Counted from the first letter of the stretch, positions 48,347 through 57,653 are shown. The stretch is DNA of 64,000 nucleotides from DASSFZ01 sp035283185 (GCA_035283185.1 DATEUJ010000022.1:1-64000), one strand, 5' to 3'. Notes: generated by a model from the letters alone, not told the origin. Translations and numbers: made by a program.

Positions 48347-48455
48347 CTAGTACTCCGCCACGGTGGTTTTGCTCGGCGTAGCGTAGGGCCTCGTGCCCGT
48401 CAGACGCCCACAAGGGGCTAAGCTACCCATCAATTTGCATGTGGCGGCGTACTAG
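48347..48455. mobile_element. MITE-like element with REP core, 109 bases
   Basis: Terminal inverted repeats CTAGTACTCCGCCAC and, read inversely from the right, CTAGTACGCCGCCAC. The core is a REP palindrome (48378-48426: GTAGCGTAGGGCCTCGTGCC ... AAGCTAC). Its right CTAG contains the TAG stop of the GH25 gene. Sister of 11015-11137. Confidence 0.8.
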
Positions 48456-49699
48456 GTTTGATCCTCGACCGCGGCGTCCGGAGCCTGCCGTTTGACGAGG
48501 TCGATGCCGTGCTCGCAGTCAGACTTGCGGCTGTATCCCTCGTTGGAGTCGGCGATGATCTCGCCGTTGATGGCACGCAGCCGCCAACGGTACTCGCCTC
48601 GGCGGTCCCGGTAGATCTGGAACCGGGCCGTTCGCTCTACGGCCTCAACCGCTCTGGCTTCTTCGAGTTCCATATACCGCTCGCCATGAGAGGCAAGGGC
48701 AGCCCACTTCCCCGGCCCAATCTCGGCCCAGACATCCTTGCCCTCCAGGTCCATGATGTTCACACTGTCGCCGAGATGCAAATCGCCGATGTCACTGCTG
48801 CCGGTGCTCGGGCCACTGCGTATGTTGAGTGTCGGGATCGACACGCGCGCCCGTACCCCTTCCAGTTCCATGTAGCGCTGATCGTGAACGGCGAAGGCGG
48901 CCCATTTCCCCGCTTCGATCTCCACCCAAACATCCTGTCCACTGAGCGCCAGGATGCTCACCACGTCGCCCTTCTGCAAATCGCCGATGTCGGTGTAATT
49001 CGCGCCGGGGCCGTTGCGAAGGTTGAGGGTCGGGACGGACACACGCGCCTGTAGTCCGACGCCGGGGCGCGGCTGCGGCTGTGGGACTGTGCCGGCGTAC
49101 TTCAGCAAATCCTCGTAGGCGCCAGCATACCAGTTCAAGTCGGTCGAGCCTGCGCTGACACCCGGGACACTTCCTTTATTCGAATACTGCCAGAACTTCC
49201 ACTCACTCCATCCCGCCGGTAGTATTGGCGTGGCCACGCCGTAGCTGGCGACCCACAAATCGTACGCCGACCACTCCGACGACGGTAAGACGTGACTGTT
49301 CCAAAACCACTTGGCGGTGTAGATAATCGGCTTTCGGCCACCGGTCTGCTCGACCTTGTGCAAGCAGCCCTGGATACAGGCCGTGATGTCGGCAGGGCTG
49401 AGATCGCCATGGAGTTCAATGTCCAGCACGAGTGGCAAGTCGGCTCTTCGGTCGCCCAGGGCCTCAAACAGGCGAGCCACTTGTGAATCGGCCGGATGCT
49501 CGGGTTTCACCACATGGTATGCGGAGACGAGGAGACCCGCGTTGCGCGCGCCAGCCCAGTTCGCGTGAAGTCGGGGATCGATATATGTCTCGCCGACTGT
49601 GGCTCGAATCACCGCAAAACGATAGCCAGCCGATGCAACTATCTCCCAGTTGATATCTCCCTGCCAGCGCGATACGTCGATTCCTGGTGTAGTGGTCAT
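48452..49699 (-). CDS. GH25 lysozyme with two SH3-type domains and a DUF1508 domain
   Basis: A 415-residue protein. The GH25 domain (1-200) shows GIDVSRWQGDINW (Asp8) and LVLDIELHGD (Asp93, Glu95), the muramidase acids, plus WQYSNKGSVPG. Two bacterial SH3 repeats follow (about 210-275, 283-345: LNLRNGPGANYTDIGDLQKG and LNIRSGPSTGSSDIGDLHLG). The C-terminal segment (FQIYRDRRGEYRWRLRAING ... NEGYSRKSDCEHGI) is a DUF1508/YegP-like fold. No signal peptide is evident. It is a predicted peptidoglycan hydrolase. The stop codon is part of a MITE terminus. Confidence 0.92.
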   Translation of the reverse strand: MTTTPGIDVSRWQGDINWEIVASAGYRFAVIRATVGETYIDPRLHANWAGARNAGLLVSAYHVVKPEHPADSQVARLFEALGDRRADLPLVLDIELHGDLSPADITACIQGCLHKVEQTGGRKPIIYTAKWFWNSHVLPSSEWSAYDLWVASYGVATPILPAGWSEWKFWQYSNKGSVPGVSAGSTDLNWYAGAYEDLLKYAGTVPQPQPRPGVGLQARVSVPTLNLRNGPGANYTDIGDLQKGDVVSILALSGQDVWVEIEAGKWAAFAVHDQRYMELEGVRARVSIPTLNIRSGPSTGSSDIGDLHLGDSVNIMDLEGKDVWAEIGPGKWAALASHGERYMELEEARAVEAVERTARFQIYRDRRGEYRWRLRAINGEIIADSNEGYSRKSDCEHGIDLVKRQAPDAAVEDQT

Positions 49700-50538
49700 G
49701 GTTTAGCCTCCGAGTATGTCCCTGATGGGCCACTTCGAATTCGCTCCTTCGATTTCCTGATATCGGATCCCCATATGCCTTCAAGCCACCACGTCACCCC
49801 GGCTTCAGCATATGACTGAACGATCTTGGCTCCCTTCTTGAGATCGGACGACGTTTCATCCGCAAACGCTACGTCAAAAGGATCGGAGCCATCCCGAAAG
49901 CTTTTCACATAAGCCACGATCTCTCTGATCTCTTTCGGAGTGACTCGCTCCCCGTTCGCCTGCTGTGTCATGACGTATATGCCATCCCAGCGTGCCGCTC
50001 GGCGGAATGGTCTACGGTTAGGCCACCCGCCTGCGACCCAGACGGGAATTCTGGGTGACTGAATCGGTCGAGGAAGAAGCTGCACCTCCTTGATCTGATA
50101 ATGCTTTCCCTGAAAGCTGAACGGTTCACCTGTCCACAGCCCACTCAGTATCGCCAGACCCTCGTCCAGTTTTTCGGCTCGAAGCTCGGGATCGGCCTCT
50201 TCCCCGAAAGCGGTGAAATCGAGTGCGTCGAACCCCAAGCCTGCTCCAAAGATCAGTCGCCCTTTCGACAAGTGGTCTAACGACACCGTCTCGCGGGCGA
50301 CCTTCCAGGGACGTCGTCGGGGCAGGGCTGTCATGAAGGCCCCGATTCGGAGGCGTGCAGTCTGCATGGCGATGGCGGCTAATGCCACCCAGGGATCAAC
50401 GACCGCTTGGTCCGATACCATATAGTCCTGCACAAAAAAGCCGTCCCAGCCGGCTTGCTCGGCTTCGGCTGCCAGATCAGCCAACAGGCGCGGGTTGGCG
50501 TACTCTCCGGCAATGGACACGTCAAGCCCATACTTCAT
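49696..50538 (-). CDS. LLM-class (luciferase-like) flavin-dependent oxidoreductase
   Basis: A 280-residue protein with the bacterial luciferase/F420-type fold: MKYGLDVSIAGEYANPRLLA, AEQAGWDGFFVQDYM, DPWVALAAIAMQTARLRIGA, RRRPWKVARETVSLDHLSKG, RLIFGAGLGFDALDFTAFGE. It uses FMN or F420; the substrate is unknown. The C-terminus overlaps the GH25 start by four bases. A small gene lies immediately upstream (50563). Confidence 0.92.
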   Translation of the reverse strand: MKYGLDVSIAGEYANPRLLADLAAEAEQAGWDGFFVQDYMVSDQAVVDPWVALAAIAMQTARLRIGAFMTALPRRRPWKVARETVSLDHLSKGRLIFGAGLGFDALDFTAFGEEADPELRAEKLDEGLAILSGLWTGEPFSFQGKHYQIKEVQLLPRPIQSPRIPVWVAGGWPNRRPFRRAARWDGIYVMTQQANGERVTPKEIREIVAYVKSFRDGSDPFDVAFADETSSDLKKGAKIVQSYAEAGVTWWLEGIWGSDIRKSKERIRSGPSGTYSEAKP

Positions 50539-50562
50539 GGCAATCAGAACTTGGGCTGCCCA

Positions 50563-50739
50563 CTATGCAGAAATGCCGTTACCTTTGGCCCTCTTGCGAC
50601 GCTGGGATACGGCCTTCCAGAAGTCTTTTTCTGAAAGCCCTTTACCCGCCTTGATACTCTGCCATGATCTATTCAGCATGTCTTGAAAACGCGGCGAGCG
50701 TGCGATGAGGATGTTTTCCAACTTCGGCCGGCGTGGCAT
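50563..50739 (-). CDS. Small helical protein, antitoxin-like
   Basis: A 58-residue gene: MPRRPKLENILIARSPRFQD, MLNRSWQSIKAGKGLSEKDF, WKAVSQRRKRAKGNGISA. The pattern SPRFQ...RSWxSIxxGKGLSxxxFW is familiar from short hypothetical, probably antitoxin-type proteins in Chloroflexi and cyanobacteria. It ends about 24 bases before the flavin oxidoreductase gene on the same strand, so the two may share a transcript. Confidence 0.65.
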   Translation of the reverse strand: MPRRPKLENILIARSPRFQDMLNRSWQSIKAGKGLSEKDFWKAVSQRRKRAKGNGISA

Positions 50740-50861
50740 CGACTACGATTGTAGTCTGCATTCTGGTGTTGTCAACCTGTGGCTGTTCTCCCCTTGTGGA
50801 CGGAGAGGTGGGTCGGGTTAGAGAGGCGAGCAACAGAGACGTGTACAATCACCAGGGCCGC

Positions 50862-50899
50862 TTACCGCGCGTACAGCCACTCCGCCGTCCCGCGCAGAA
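50862..50899 (-). pseudogene. Remnant of an amidohydrolase 3' end
   Basis: On the minus strand these 38 bases encode LRGTAEWLYAR followed by a stop. They are nearly identical to the last codons of the amidohydrolase at the right edge (63234-63271, LRGTAERLYAR). Only the 3' end is present. Confidence 0.65.
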
Positions 50900-50946
50900 G
50901 GTGACTGCCTCCCTGACCGTAGCTGGGCAGCGCCACGGGCCGAGGC

Positions 50947-51575
50947 TCAAACCGTCACAAAGAATATGCCGATCACAATCAGCCAGATTGACCACAAGAT
51001 GTAGCTGATAGCGTTGAGTGATCCAGCCGCCTGGAAGCCGCTCTCTTCAAAAACGCCAACAAAGATACCAAGAGCCGGAATCAACCCCACCCACCCCAGC
51101 CATGTCGGATACTCGGACGGCTGCGTTAGGGCCGCCGTAATCAAGACAGTCCAGAGGCTGGTAAACAAAAAGCCTAGATGCTCACCGATAGCCACACCGG
51201 CGTAACGATGGACAGCTTGAAAGACGACGGTGATAGCGTCTCGTGTGGCCTGACTGATGCTGGGATCCGCATAGGTGTGGGCCAGATGCCGAACGACGAA
51301 CGGCCAGCGAATCAGGCCGAGGACTTGCACCAGTCCGGCCAGCACGCCAGCCGTGACGGCGGCGGCGACAAAGACGGCGTCCCCGGGTGCCAGCACTTGA
51401 GGAGCGAGAAGGCCACCAAACGACTGCCGCCTGCGCGGAACCGCGTCAAGATGTAGTCCGTGGGCTTACGCAAGATGTCGGGGTACTCAAAGTGCCTTTG
51501 CAGCAGGAAGAACACCAGGTTGAAGGCGATGGGAATCACAATGAGAAGAATGCCCGTGACACGTGAGATGGTCAT
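50947..51575 (-). pseudogene. DUF4386-type membrane protein gene with a frameshift
   Basis: The first part (51575 down to about 51415) encodes MTISRVTGILLIVIPIAFNL with FEYPDILRKPTDYILTRFRA, and the second part (from about 51396) MLAPGDAVFVAAAVTAGVLA to the end in a different frame. Together they make one DUF4386-like protein with about five membrane helices. The frame change lies near 51400-51420 (GGCACCCGGGGACG). It could be a sequencing or assembly error or a true pseudogene. It lies at the downstream end of the first LuxR cassette. Confidence 0.6.
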
Positions 51576-51628
51576 GCGTACACAATCCTCCACATGAAGT
51601 ACCACCGGCTCACGATCTATCGAGTTTG

Positions 51629-52597
51629 TTATTGTCCCACAGCGATGACCACATGGCCCTTCTTATATCCCTTTTCGACATATCGGTGCGCCTCGGCAGC
51701 CTGTTCTAATGAAAAGCATTTGTCAATGATCGCTTTCACTGTTCCCGCCTCAATAAGGTCTTTGAGGAAGGTGAAGTCTTCAGTGTATCTGCCTACAGTC
51801 CTCGGCGTCCAGAAGATGACCTTCTTGCCGCTCCTCCACGCGATCCATTGCCATCGGAATATCTGCGACATCTGAGGAACGGCCGTCACGTAGCGTCCGT
51901 TGAGGTTCAGGCGATTCAGAATATCCGAAAATGAGCTTTTGCCGATCACGTCAAAGATCACATCATAGGTCTCGCCGCTTTGGATGAAATCCTCTTGTGT
52001 GTAGTCAATGATGTGATCGGCCCCGATCGAGCGCAGCATGTCCAGTTTCGCTGTGCTGTCCACGCCCGTCACCTCAGCCCCGAAGTGCTTGGCAATTTGG
52101 ACCGCATAAGTGCCCATACTTCCACCTGCACCAATGATCAAGACATTTTCTCCGCGCTGGATATTGGCCTTTCTAAGAAGATACACTGCGTCAAGTCCAC
52201 CAACAGGAAGGGTAGCGGCTTCCTCAAAGGTCATATTGGTTGGCTTAGTGAACAGCACCCCTCTTTCAGGCAGACAAGTGTACTCTGCATAGGTGCCCAA
52301 ACGAAGGCCGGACCATGCGACAATCTGGTCGCCCTTTCTGAACCTTGCGACCTTGCGGCCGACGGCTTCAACTTCCCCGGCCAGCTCCTGTCCCAGGATG
52401 ACGATGCCTGGGTGTCTGGGACGAAGAAACCGAAACGCGCCAGGTGCTTTCGAAGAGCGAGCCCCACAGTCTCCTGCCGTGGCGGTTGTCGCATGGATTC
52501 TGATCAGGACTTCGTGGTTTTTCGGAGCAGGTCTTGCCACCTCTTGGAGTTGAAGGACTTCTGGAGGTCCGGGATTCGAATACGCCATCGCCTTCAT
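51629..52597 (-). CDS. MDR-family NAD(P)-dependent dehydrogenase (quinone-oxidoreductase-like)
   Basis: A 322-residue medium-chain dehydrogenase: MKAMAYSNPGPPEVLQLQEV, EVLIRIHATTATAGDCGARS, GQELAGEVEAVGRKVARFRK, VLIIGAGGSMGTYAVQIAKH (nucleotide-binding GxGGxxG-type) and a C-terminal HVVIAVG. Zinc ligands of classical alcohol dehydrogenases are not evident. Start 52597 overlaps the preceding dehydrogenase stop (ATGA). Substrate unknown. Confidence 0.88.
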   Translation of the reverse strand: MKAMAYSNPGPPEVLQLQEVARPAPKNHEVLIRIHATTATAGDCGARSSKAPGAFRFLRPRHPGIVILGQELAGEVEAVGRKVARFRKGDQIVAWSGLRLGTYAEYTCLPERGVLFTKPTNMTFEEAATLPVGGLDAVYLLRKANIQRGENVLIIGAGGSMGTYAVQIAKHFGAEVTGVDSTAKLDMLRSIGADHIIDYTQEDFIQSGETYDVIFDVIGKSSFSDILNRLNLNGRYVTAVPQMSQIFRWQWIAWRSGKKVIFWTPRTVGRYTEDFTFLKDLIEAGTVKAIIDKCFSLEQAAEAHRYVEKGYKKGHVVIAVGQ

Positions 52598-53607
52598 GAG
52601 TGCTCCCCAAGTTGACTGGGATCGGGCACTTGTTCCTGATCGACGGTGAAGACCACCTTCCCTGTGGCATGTTCCCCTGCGAGATACCTGATTGCTTCGG
52701 CAGCCTCGCACAAGGGGTAGATCCTGTCGATGACGGGCACAACTTTGCCGGCTTCAACAAGGTCTCTCACAAAGATCAAGTCCTTCTGGTTGGTTTTCGA
52801 GATCCCCATGAAGCCCATCTTCTTGCCTCCGACCAGCGACAGGACCGGTCCTATCAGCATCCCCTGAAGGATCTGGGGCATGGAGCCGCCGATGGCGACA
52901 TACCTTCCGCCAGGGCGGAGGGCGCGTCGGTAATCCAGGATCGGGTGATATCCGTTCACGCCAAGGATCAAGTCATATCGCTGCCCATTCTGGGTGAAAT
53001 CTTCTCGCCGGTAATCGATGACGTGGTCTGCCCCAATCGAACGCGCCATGTCCAGGTTTCGTGCGCTGCATACGGCTGTCACTTCAGCCCCGAAGGATTT
53101 GGCAATCTGCACCGCAAACGTACCCACGCCGCCAGACGCCCCGTTGATGAGAACCTTTTGGCCGGGCTGAATCTGCCCCTTGTTGCGAAGCCCCTGCAAT
53201 GCGGTCAATGCCGCAACAGGGACGGCAGCGGCAGCCTCAAACGATAGATTGGCCGGTTTCAGCGCCAAGTTATCTTCGGCTGCACACGCATACTCGGCGA
53301 ACCCACCCTCATATCCCGCAGATACCCCAAAGACCTCATCACCTGGCTGAAACTGCTTTACACTTGCGCCAACGGCCTCTACCCGCCCTGCGATGTCCAC
53401 GCCGAGCACCTTGTAGCCGGACCGACGGGCCGTGCTCCCCGGATCCGTCTCAAGGGAGACCCCTTCGAAGTGGCGGTGGTCGAGTGCGTTCGCGGAGGCC
53501 GCATGAACCTTGACCAAGACATGATCTTCCCTGGGCTCGGGCTTTGTCACGTCTGTTAGCCGAAGAACCCCCCGAGGACCGTACCGTGTGTATGCCATCG
53601 CTTTCAT
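52594..53607 (-). CDS. MDR-family NAD(P)-dependent dehydrogenase, cassette 1
   Basis: A 337-residue enzyme: MKAMAYTRYGPRGVLRLTDV, HVLVKVHAASANALDHRHFE, DIAGRVEAVGASVKQFQPGD, VLINGASGGVGTFAVQIAKS, AVCSARNLDMARSIGADHVI. Closely related to the enzyme at 58418-59413 of the second cassette (shared DMARSIGADHVIDY, NGYHPILDY). It is part of the operon after the DUF4386 gene. Zinc-independent reductase of enones or quinones is the usual role of this branch. Confidence 0.9.
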   Translation of the reverse strand: MKAMAYTRYGPRGVLRLTDVTKPEPREDHVLVKVHAASANALDHRHFEGVSLETDPGSTARRSGYKVLGVDIAGRVEAVGASVKQFQPGDEVFGVSAGYEGGFAEYACAAEDNLALKPANLSFEAAAAVPVAALTALQGLRNKGQIQPGQKVLINGASGGVGTFAVQIAKSFGAEVTAVCSARNLDMARSIGADHVIDYRREDFTQNGQRYDLILGVNGYHPILDYRRALRPGGRYVAIGGSMPQILQGMLIGPVLSLVGGKKMGFMGISKTNQKDLIFVRDLVEAGKVVPVIDRIYPLCEAAEAIRYLAGEHATGKVVFTVDQEQVPDPSQLGEHS

Positions 53608-53663
53608 TGGCCTTCTCCTATAGATCGGTGCATCCTTCAAGAGGCCGCGTCGTCGAATCGAAA

Positions 53664-54380
53664 TCACCCCCGACCCAGCCTGTAGAGCCGGAAGCCTGCC
53701 AGCAGGTAGAAGGCCGTCGCGAGGAGGGCGTTGATGTACCGAAGTACAGCCAAAGGTTCCAGGAAGTACCTGCCCATGAAGAGGATCCCGGTTAGGCCTA
53801 CTGCCAGGGCAACGTAGGCAGTGCCCTTGCTAAAGACGCCCTTGAACATGACCAGACCGGCGAAGAGAACCCCGAGAGAAGGGATCAGGATGGCGTAGGT
53901 ACCAAACAGGGGGGAAACCAGCATCGCCGACGGGTAGGCCGCGGCCGCTACGTAGGCCGCCCTCTGGGCCTCCGTTGCTGCAGCACCGTAGGCGACACCG
54001 GACGTGATGAGTGCCGAGTAGGCTGTCCACGTGACCGCCAGGTCCAAGATGACAAAGAGGAAGGCCTTGAAGGTCAGCGCCACCAACATCAGCCCCTTGT
54101 TGATGTGCTTCAGGGCCATATAGAGCCCGAAGAAGATCGGCACCAGCAGGAGGTCTGTGGCCACCATGAGAAAGACAATGACCCACCATCCCGCAGCGTG
54201 TTCTGCGAAGTAGGCAACCTGCGCCGCGACGCCGCTCGTCGGCGGGTCCCCCACCCACCCGTAGACCGGGAAGGTGAGGAGGTACCCGATAACAAGGACG
54301 AATGCGGCAACTGCACCTACGCGATACAACCACTTCCCTTCTGGATCCACTGCACTGGTCATTCTATTCTGCGTGTTCAT
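53664..54380 (-). CDS. DUF4386-family membrane protein
   Basis: A 238-residue protein with about six helices: GAVAAFVLVIGYLLTFPVYG, WWVIVFLMVATDLLLVPIFF, KAFLFVILDLAVTWTAYSAL, LVSPLFGTYAILIPSLGVLF. It matches the DUF4386 family of unknown function. The start 54380 overlaps the small gene at 54377 (ATGA) and follows GGAGAAGAACCG. It belongs to the cassette downstream of the first LuxR regulator. Confidence 0.85.
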   Translation of the reverse strand: MNTQNRMTSAVDPEGKWLYRVGAVAAFVLVIGYLLTFPVYGWVGDPPTSGVAAQVAYFAEHAAGWWVIVFLMVATDLLLVPIFFGLYMALKHINKGLMLVALTFKAFLFVILDLAVTWTAYSALITSGVAYGAAATEAQRAAYVAAAAYPSAMLVSPLFGTYAILIPSLGVLFAGLVMFKGVFSKGTAYVALAVGLTGILFMGRYFLEPLAVLRYINALLATAFYLLAGFRLYRLGRG

Positions 54381-54658
54381 CGGTTCTTCTCCTCCTTGGA
54401 TGAGTTTCCCGGCTCCCCGGGCGGAGCAGGGTTGATCGAAACCAGAGGCACTCCGAGGTCGCGCAATCTCCTCAGCAGCCCATACAGCGCGGCCTGATCC
54501 TCCACCGGTCCAGTCAGCAGCGTATCGCCGTTCTCTTCCAGTGTGATGGTCAGGCCCCCAAACCAGTCTGTCCATTGACAACCCAGATGGCCTTTGATCC
54601 TGATTTGATAGACGATGGGTTGACTTGGATCAGTTGCTGGTTCGAGGTGGTTCGACAT
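54377..54658 (-). CDS. Small conserved protein of LuxR cassette 1
   Basis: A 93-residue protein: IVYQIRIKGHLGCQWTDWFG, GLTITLEENGDTLLTGPVED, QAALYGLLRRLRDLGVPLVS. A second copy with the same core (IRIEGRLDAQWQDWFDGMSV and LYRLLRKVRDLGLPLVSV) occurs at 59939-60190. It is an alpha/beta domain of unknown function that appears directly after MalT-type regulators and before a membrane protein, overlapping it by four bases. The family is known as hypothetical from Chloroflexi. Confidence 0.75.
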   Translation of the reverse strand: MSNHLEPATDPSQPIVYQIRIKGHLGCQWTDWFGGLTITLEENGDTLLTGPVEDQAALYGLLRRLRDLGVPLVSINPAPPGEPGNSSKEEKNR

Positions 54659-54724
54659 TCCCTGTACCGGTTGTGGCCGAGCATGACAGCTTTTGCCACT
54701 TGCTCAATGTGCCGGCAATATACC

Positions 54725-54776
54725 AACAATACGGTATGAGCGTATAGATACTAAAGTATTGTTCGGGAGTATTGTT
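54725..54776. promoter_or_regulatory. Direct repeats AGTATTGTT upstream of cassette 1 target operon
   Basis: AGTATTGTT at 54755-54763 and 54768-54776 (13-base period), plus the inverted copy AACAATACG at 54725-54733, about 70-120 bases upstream of the small gene start (54658). Related repeats precede the second cassette at 60258-60290. Candidate sites for the MalT/LuxR regulators. Confidence 0.5.
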
Positions 54777-54872
54777 TTGGGGTTGCTGAGAGGGGAGTTC
54801 TAAAACTCTGGCTTTACGGACCGCTTGCGTACGGTTCTTGATTACAACTTGGCAGGGGAACTGACATATAGG

Positions 54873-57653
54873 CTACAATAGACCCAACTCGCGGGCACGG
54901 GCTACCGCTTCGGTGCGCCTTTGGACCTGTAGCTTGTCAAAGATGATCCGAGTGTGTCCCTTCACCGTGCTCAGGGCGAGGAAAAGACGCTCGCCGATCT
55001 CACGATTCGAGAGTCCTTGGGCAATGAGCCGCAGCACTTCCAACTCGCGTTCGGTGAGCGGTTCGATGAGTGTGTCGCCCGTTGGCTGGCTTGATTTGAT
55101 CGGAAAATCTGCACCGAAATGGGACAGCAATTTGCTTACATACACGCGCAGATGCGGTTCGCTCAATGATTGGCTTTCCAGGCCCCACAAAAGGAATTCT
55201 TCCATCGGCTTGCCCATATCGAGAAAACTGCGCACATAATTTTCTGGTTCAGCAAGCGCCAACGCGCGTTTGAGCCCTGTGATCGCGGATACGGTTTCCC
55301 TCTGCGCGTATAACGCCAGCGCGTCAAGGATGAGGAGGCGCGCCACATTGAACATCAAGCCGCTGGCTTGCGCTTGTTCCAACGCCGGCTCGATCAGCGC
55401 ACGCGCCTGACCCAGGGCAGAATCATCGCGCTGCCGAAAATAGCGCGCGATCCGCGCACGCGCGAGGACAATCGGTATGGTGTCGCGGGAGCGCCCGATT
55501 TGCGATCGCCACTCGGAATCGTGGCTTTGTTCCCATTGCGCGATGGCTTGAAAGTCTTTTTGCGCGATCCACAAAATGATTTGATAAAGCGCGAGCGAAC
55601 CCAGGTCGGGAGGAGACGAATACGAATCGCGCGTGATTTGTTCCGCGCGCCCAATCATTGCGCGTGCGTCATCCGCTTGCCCGCGCGCCTGCATCACCAG
55701 CGCCGACAAACCATAGGCAGGCACGAGCAGGCGCGGGTTTCTCCACAATTCGCCGACGCGAATGCACTCCTGCAAGGCGCGCGCCGCGCCATCCAAATCG
55801 TTCCACTCGTAGAGCAGACCGGCCCTACCCTGTTGCACGAGACACAACGCAATGGAAGATTGCCCGCCCCATTTTTCCGCGAGTCCAATGGACTGTTCGT
55901 ACATTCGAGATGCGTCGCGCAGGTTGCCCTGGAGCCATTCATAGTCGGCCAAATACGCCAAGGCCATTAACGGAAGCGGAGCGTTCCCCACCGAGCTGGC
56001 GGAAGGGAAGGCCTTGCCCAACTCATACGCTTCGCGGAAGGCGCTCTTGGCGGCAATAATATCACCGCTCATTTCTTCGTAGGCCACGCCCAAAGTAAGC
56101 AAAATCCGACTGCGGGGCGACGCCTCTTCCGGCGGCACGCGCGACAAGGCTTGCCGGGCTAATTCGATAAAGGCGGGCATATCGTAACGGCGCGTCGCGA
56201 TCATCACGCGAATCACGTAAAGTTCGCCAAGCAGAGAGGGCGCGGTTTGAACGAGCGGCATCAGTTGATTCAACTGTTGCTCGGCGCGCTCCAATTGATT
56301 TGACATAAAGAGCGCCCACGCATAAACCATTCCCAGCCCGGGCCGGTCGAGTAGAACCTGGGCCGGGAACGCTTCGAACCAACCAAGCCGGGTTTTGCTT
56401 TCACTGCGCATCGGCCACTGATCAGAAAACCGTTCGATGATTTCAGCGGCGCGGTGCCAATCCTGAATTGCAAGCGCGTGCGTGACCGCTTCGTTTGGCA
56501 AATCGTTGCGCCCATACCAATCGCTGGCGCGGCGGTGGAGTTCGGCGATCTGATCTGAGTACGCGCGAGTGAGGCGGTTTCGCAGCAATTCCGCAAAGAG
56601 ATCATGATAGCGATACCAGCGACGCTCATTGTCCAGGGGAATGATGAACAGGTTGGCGCGTTCGAGATATTCCAGGGTCTCTTGCCCGGAAGCAGACCCC
56701 GACGGGTCGAGCACTACGGCATCACAAAGGGGGCCGCACAAGCGGTCAAGGATTGACGTGCGCCGCAAGAAATTCTGAATGCTTTCGGGTTGCTTTTGTA
56801 GTACTTCTTCGAGCAGATAGTCCAGCACAAAATGATGACTGCCAGTGAAGGACTGGATGAAACCGGCTGTATCTTGAAGTCCTTGCATTGAGAGCGCGGC
56901 TAATTGCAGTCCAGCGATCCAACCTTCAGTGCGGGCTTCCAGTGCGGCGCTGTCTTCCACTGAGAGGTTGAGGCCCATCACCTGGTTGAGAAACTCGGCA
57001 GCTTCGGCGGGGGTGAAACGCAAGTCGGCGGCGCGCAGTTCGGTCAATTGACCCCGGGCGCGATACCGGGCCAGGGGTAGCTGTGGATCCTCACGGGTGG
57101 CGATGACCAGGTGCATCTGCGGCGGCAGGTGCTCGAGCAGAAAGGTGAGGGCATGGTCAACCGGTTGGGCATCAATCACGTGGTAGTCGTCGAGGACGAG
57201 AACGAAATTGTCCGAGACGGTGGTGATTTCATTGAGCAGGGCCGTCAGAATCGATTCGATTGGTGGCGGCTGAGGGGCTTGGAGCACCCCCAACACCCCT
57301 GCTCCAATATCCGCCGCAATCCCTTCGTCTCCGCTCACCTGTGCCCGCGGCCCAGGTGCAGGCAGGGCAAGCGTCTGCAAAGCAGCGACGAGGTAAGCCA
57401 GAAAGCGTGCGGGATCGTTATCCCCTTCGTCCAGCGAAACCCAGGCGGCCGGTCGCTCGCAACTGGTAATCCATTCACTGACCAGCGTGGTCTTCCCAAA
57501 ACCAGCAGGCGCAGAGATGAGGGTAAGTTTGCGTCCAAAACCCTGGTTTTGGCGCAGACCCTCGTTCAGCCGCTCGATCAGGCGGGGGCGGAGGACAACT
57601 TGAGGCCGAGGTGGGGGGATATAAAGTTTAGTGGCCAAAATTGGCGCAGGCAC
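54873..57653 (-). CDS. MalT-type LuxR-family transcription regulator, cassette 1
   Basis: A 926-residue STAND ATPase regulator. Residues 1-330: LATKLYIPPPRPQVVLRPRL, SAPAGFGKTTLVSEW (Walker A), LVLDDYHVID (Walker B). Residues of about 340-830 form a TPR-rich ligand-sensing region. The C-terminal LuxR HTH is LTERELEVLRLIAQGLSNRE with STVKGHTRIIFDKLQVQRRT. Its N-terminal 320 residues are nearly identical to the regulator at 60298-63009, while the sensor regions differ. It probably activates the downstream operon in response to a small ligand. Confidence 0.95.
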   Translation of the reverse strand: MPAPILATKLYIPPPRPQVVLRPRLIERLNEGLRQNQGFGRKLTLISAPAGFGKTTLVSEWITSCERPAAWVSLDEGDNDPARFLAYLVAALQTLALPAPGPRAQVSGDEGIAADIGAGVLGVLQAPQPPPIESILTALLNEITTVSDNFVLVLDDYHVIDAQPVDHALTFLLEHLPPQMHLVIATREDPQLPLARYRARGQLTELRAADLRFTPAEAAEFLNQVMGLNLSVEDSAALEARTEGWIAGLQLAALSMQGLQDTAGFIQSFTGSHHFVLDYLLEEVLQKQPESIQNFLRRTSILDRLCGPLCDAVVLDPSGSASGQETLEYLERANLFIIPLDNERRWYRYHDLFAELLRNRLTRAYSDQIAELHRRASDWYGRNDLPNEAVTHALAIQDWHRAAEIIERFSDQWPMRSESKTRLGWFEAFPAQVLLDRPGLGMVYAWALFMSNQLERAEQQLNQLMPLVQTAPSLLGELYVIRVMIATRRYDMPAFIELARQALSRVPPEEASPRSRILLTLGVAYEEMSGDIIAAKSAFREAYELGKAFPSASSVGNAPLPLMALAYLADYEWLQGNLRDASRMYEQSIGLAEKWGGQSSIALCLVQQGRAGLLYEWNDLDGAARALQECIRVGELWRNPRLLVPAYGLSALVMQARGQADDARAMIGRAEQITRDSYSSPPDLGSLALYQIILWIAQKDFQAIAQWEQSHDSEWRSQIGRSRDTIPIVLARARIARYFRQRDDSALGQARALIEPALEQAQASGLMFNVARLLILDALALYAQRETVSAITGLKRALALAEPENYVRSFLDMGKPMEEFLLWGLESQSLSEPHLRVYVSKLLSHFGADFPIKSSQPTGDTLIEPLTERELEVLRLIAQGLSNREIGERLFLALSTVKGHTRIIFDKLQVQRRTEAVARARELGLL

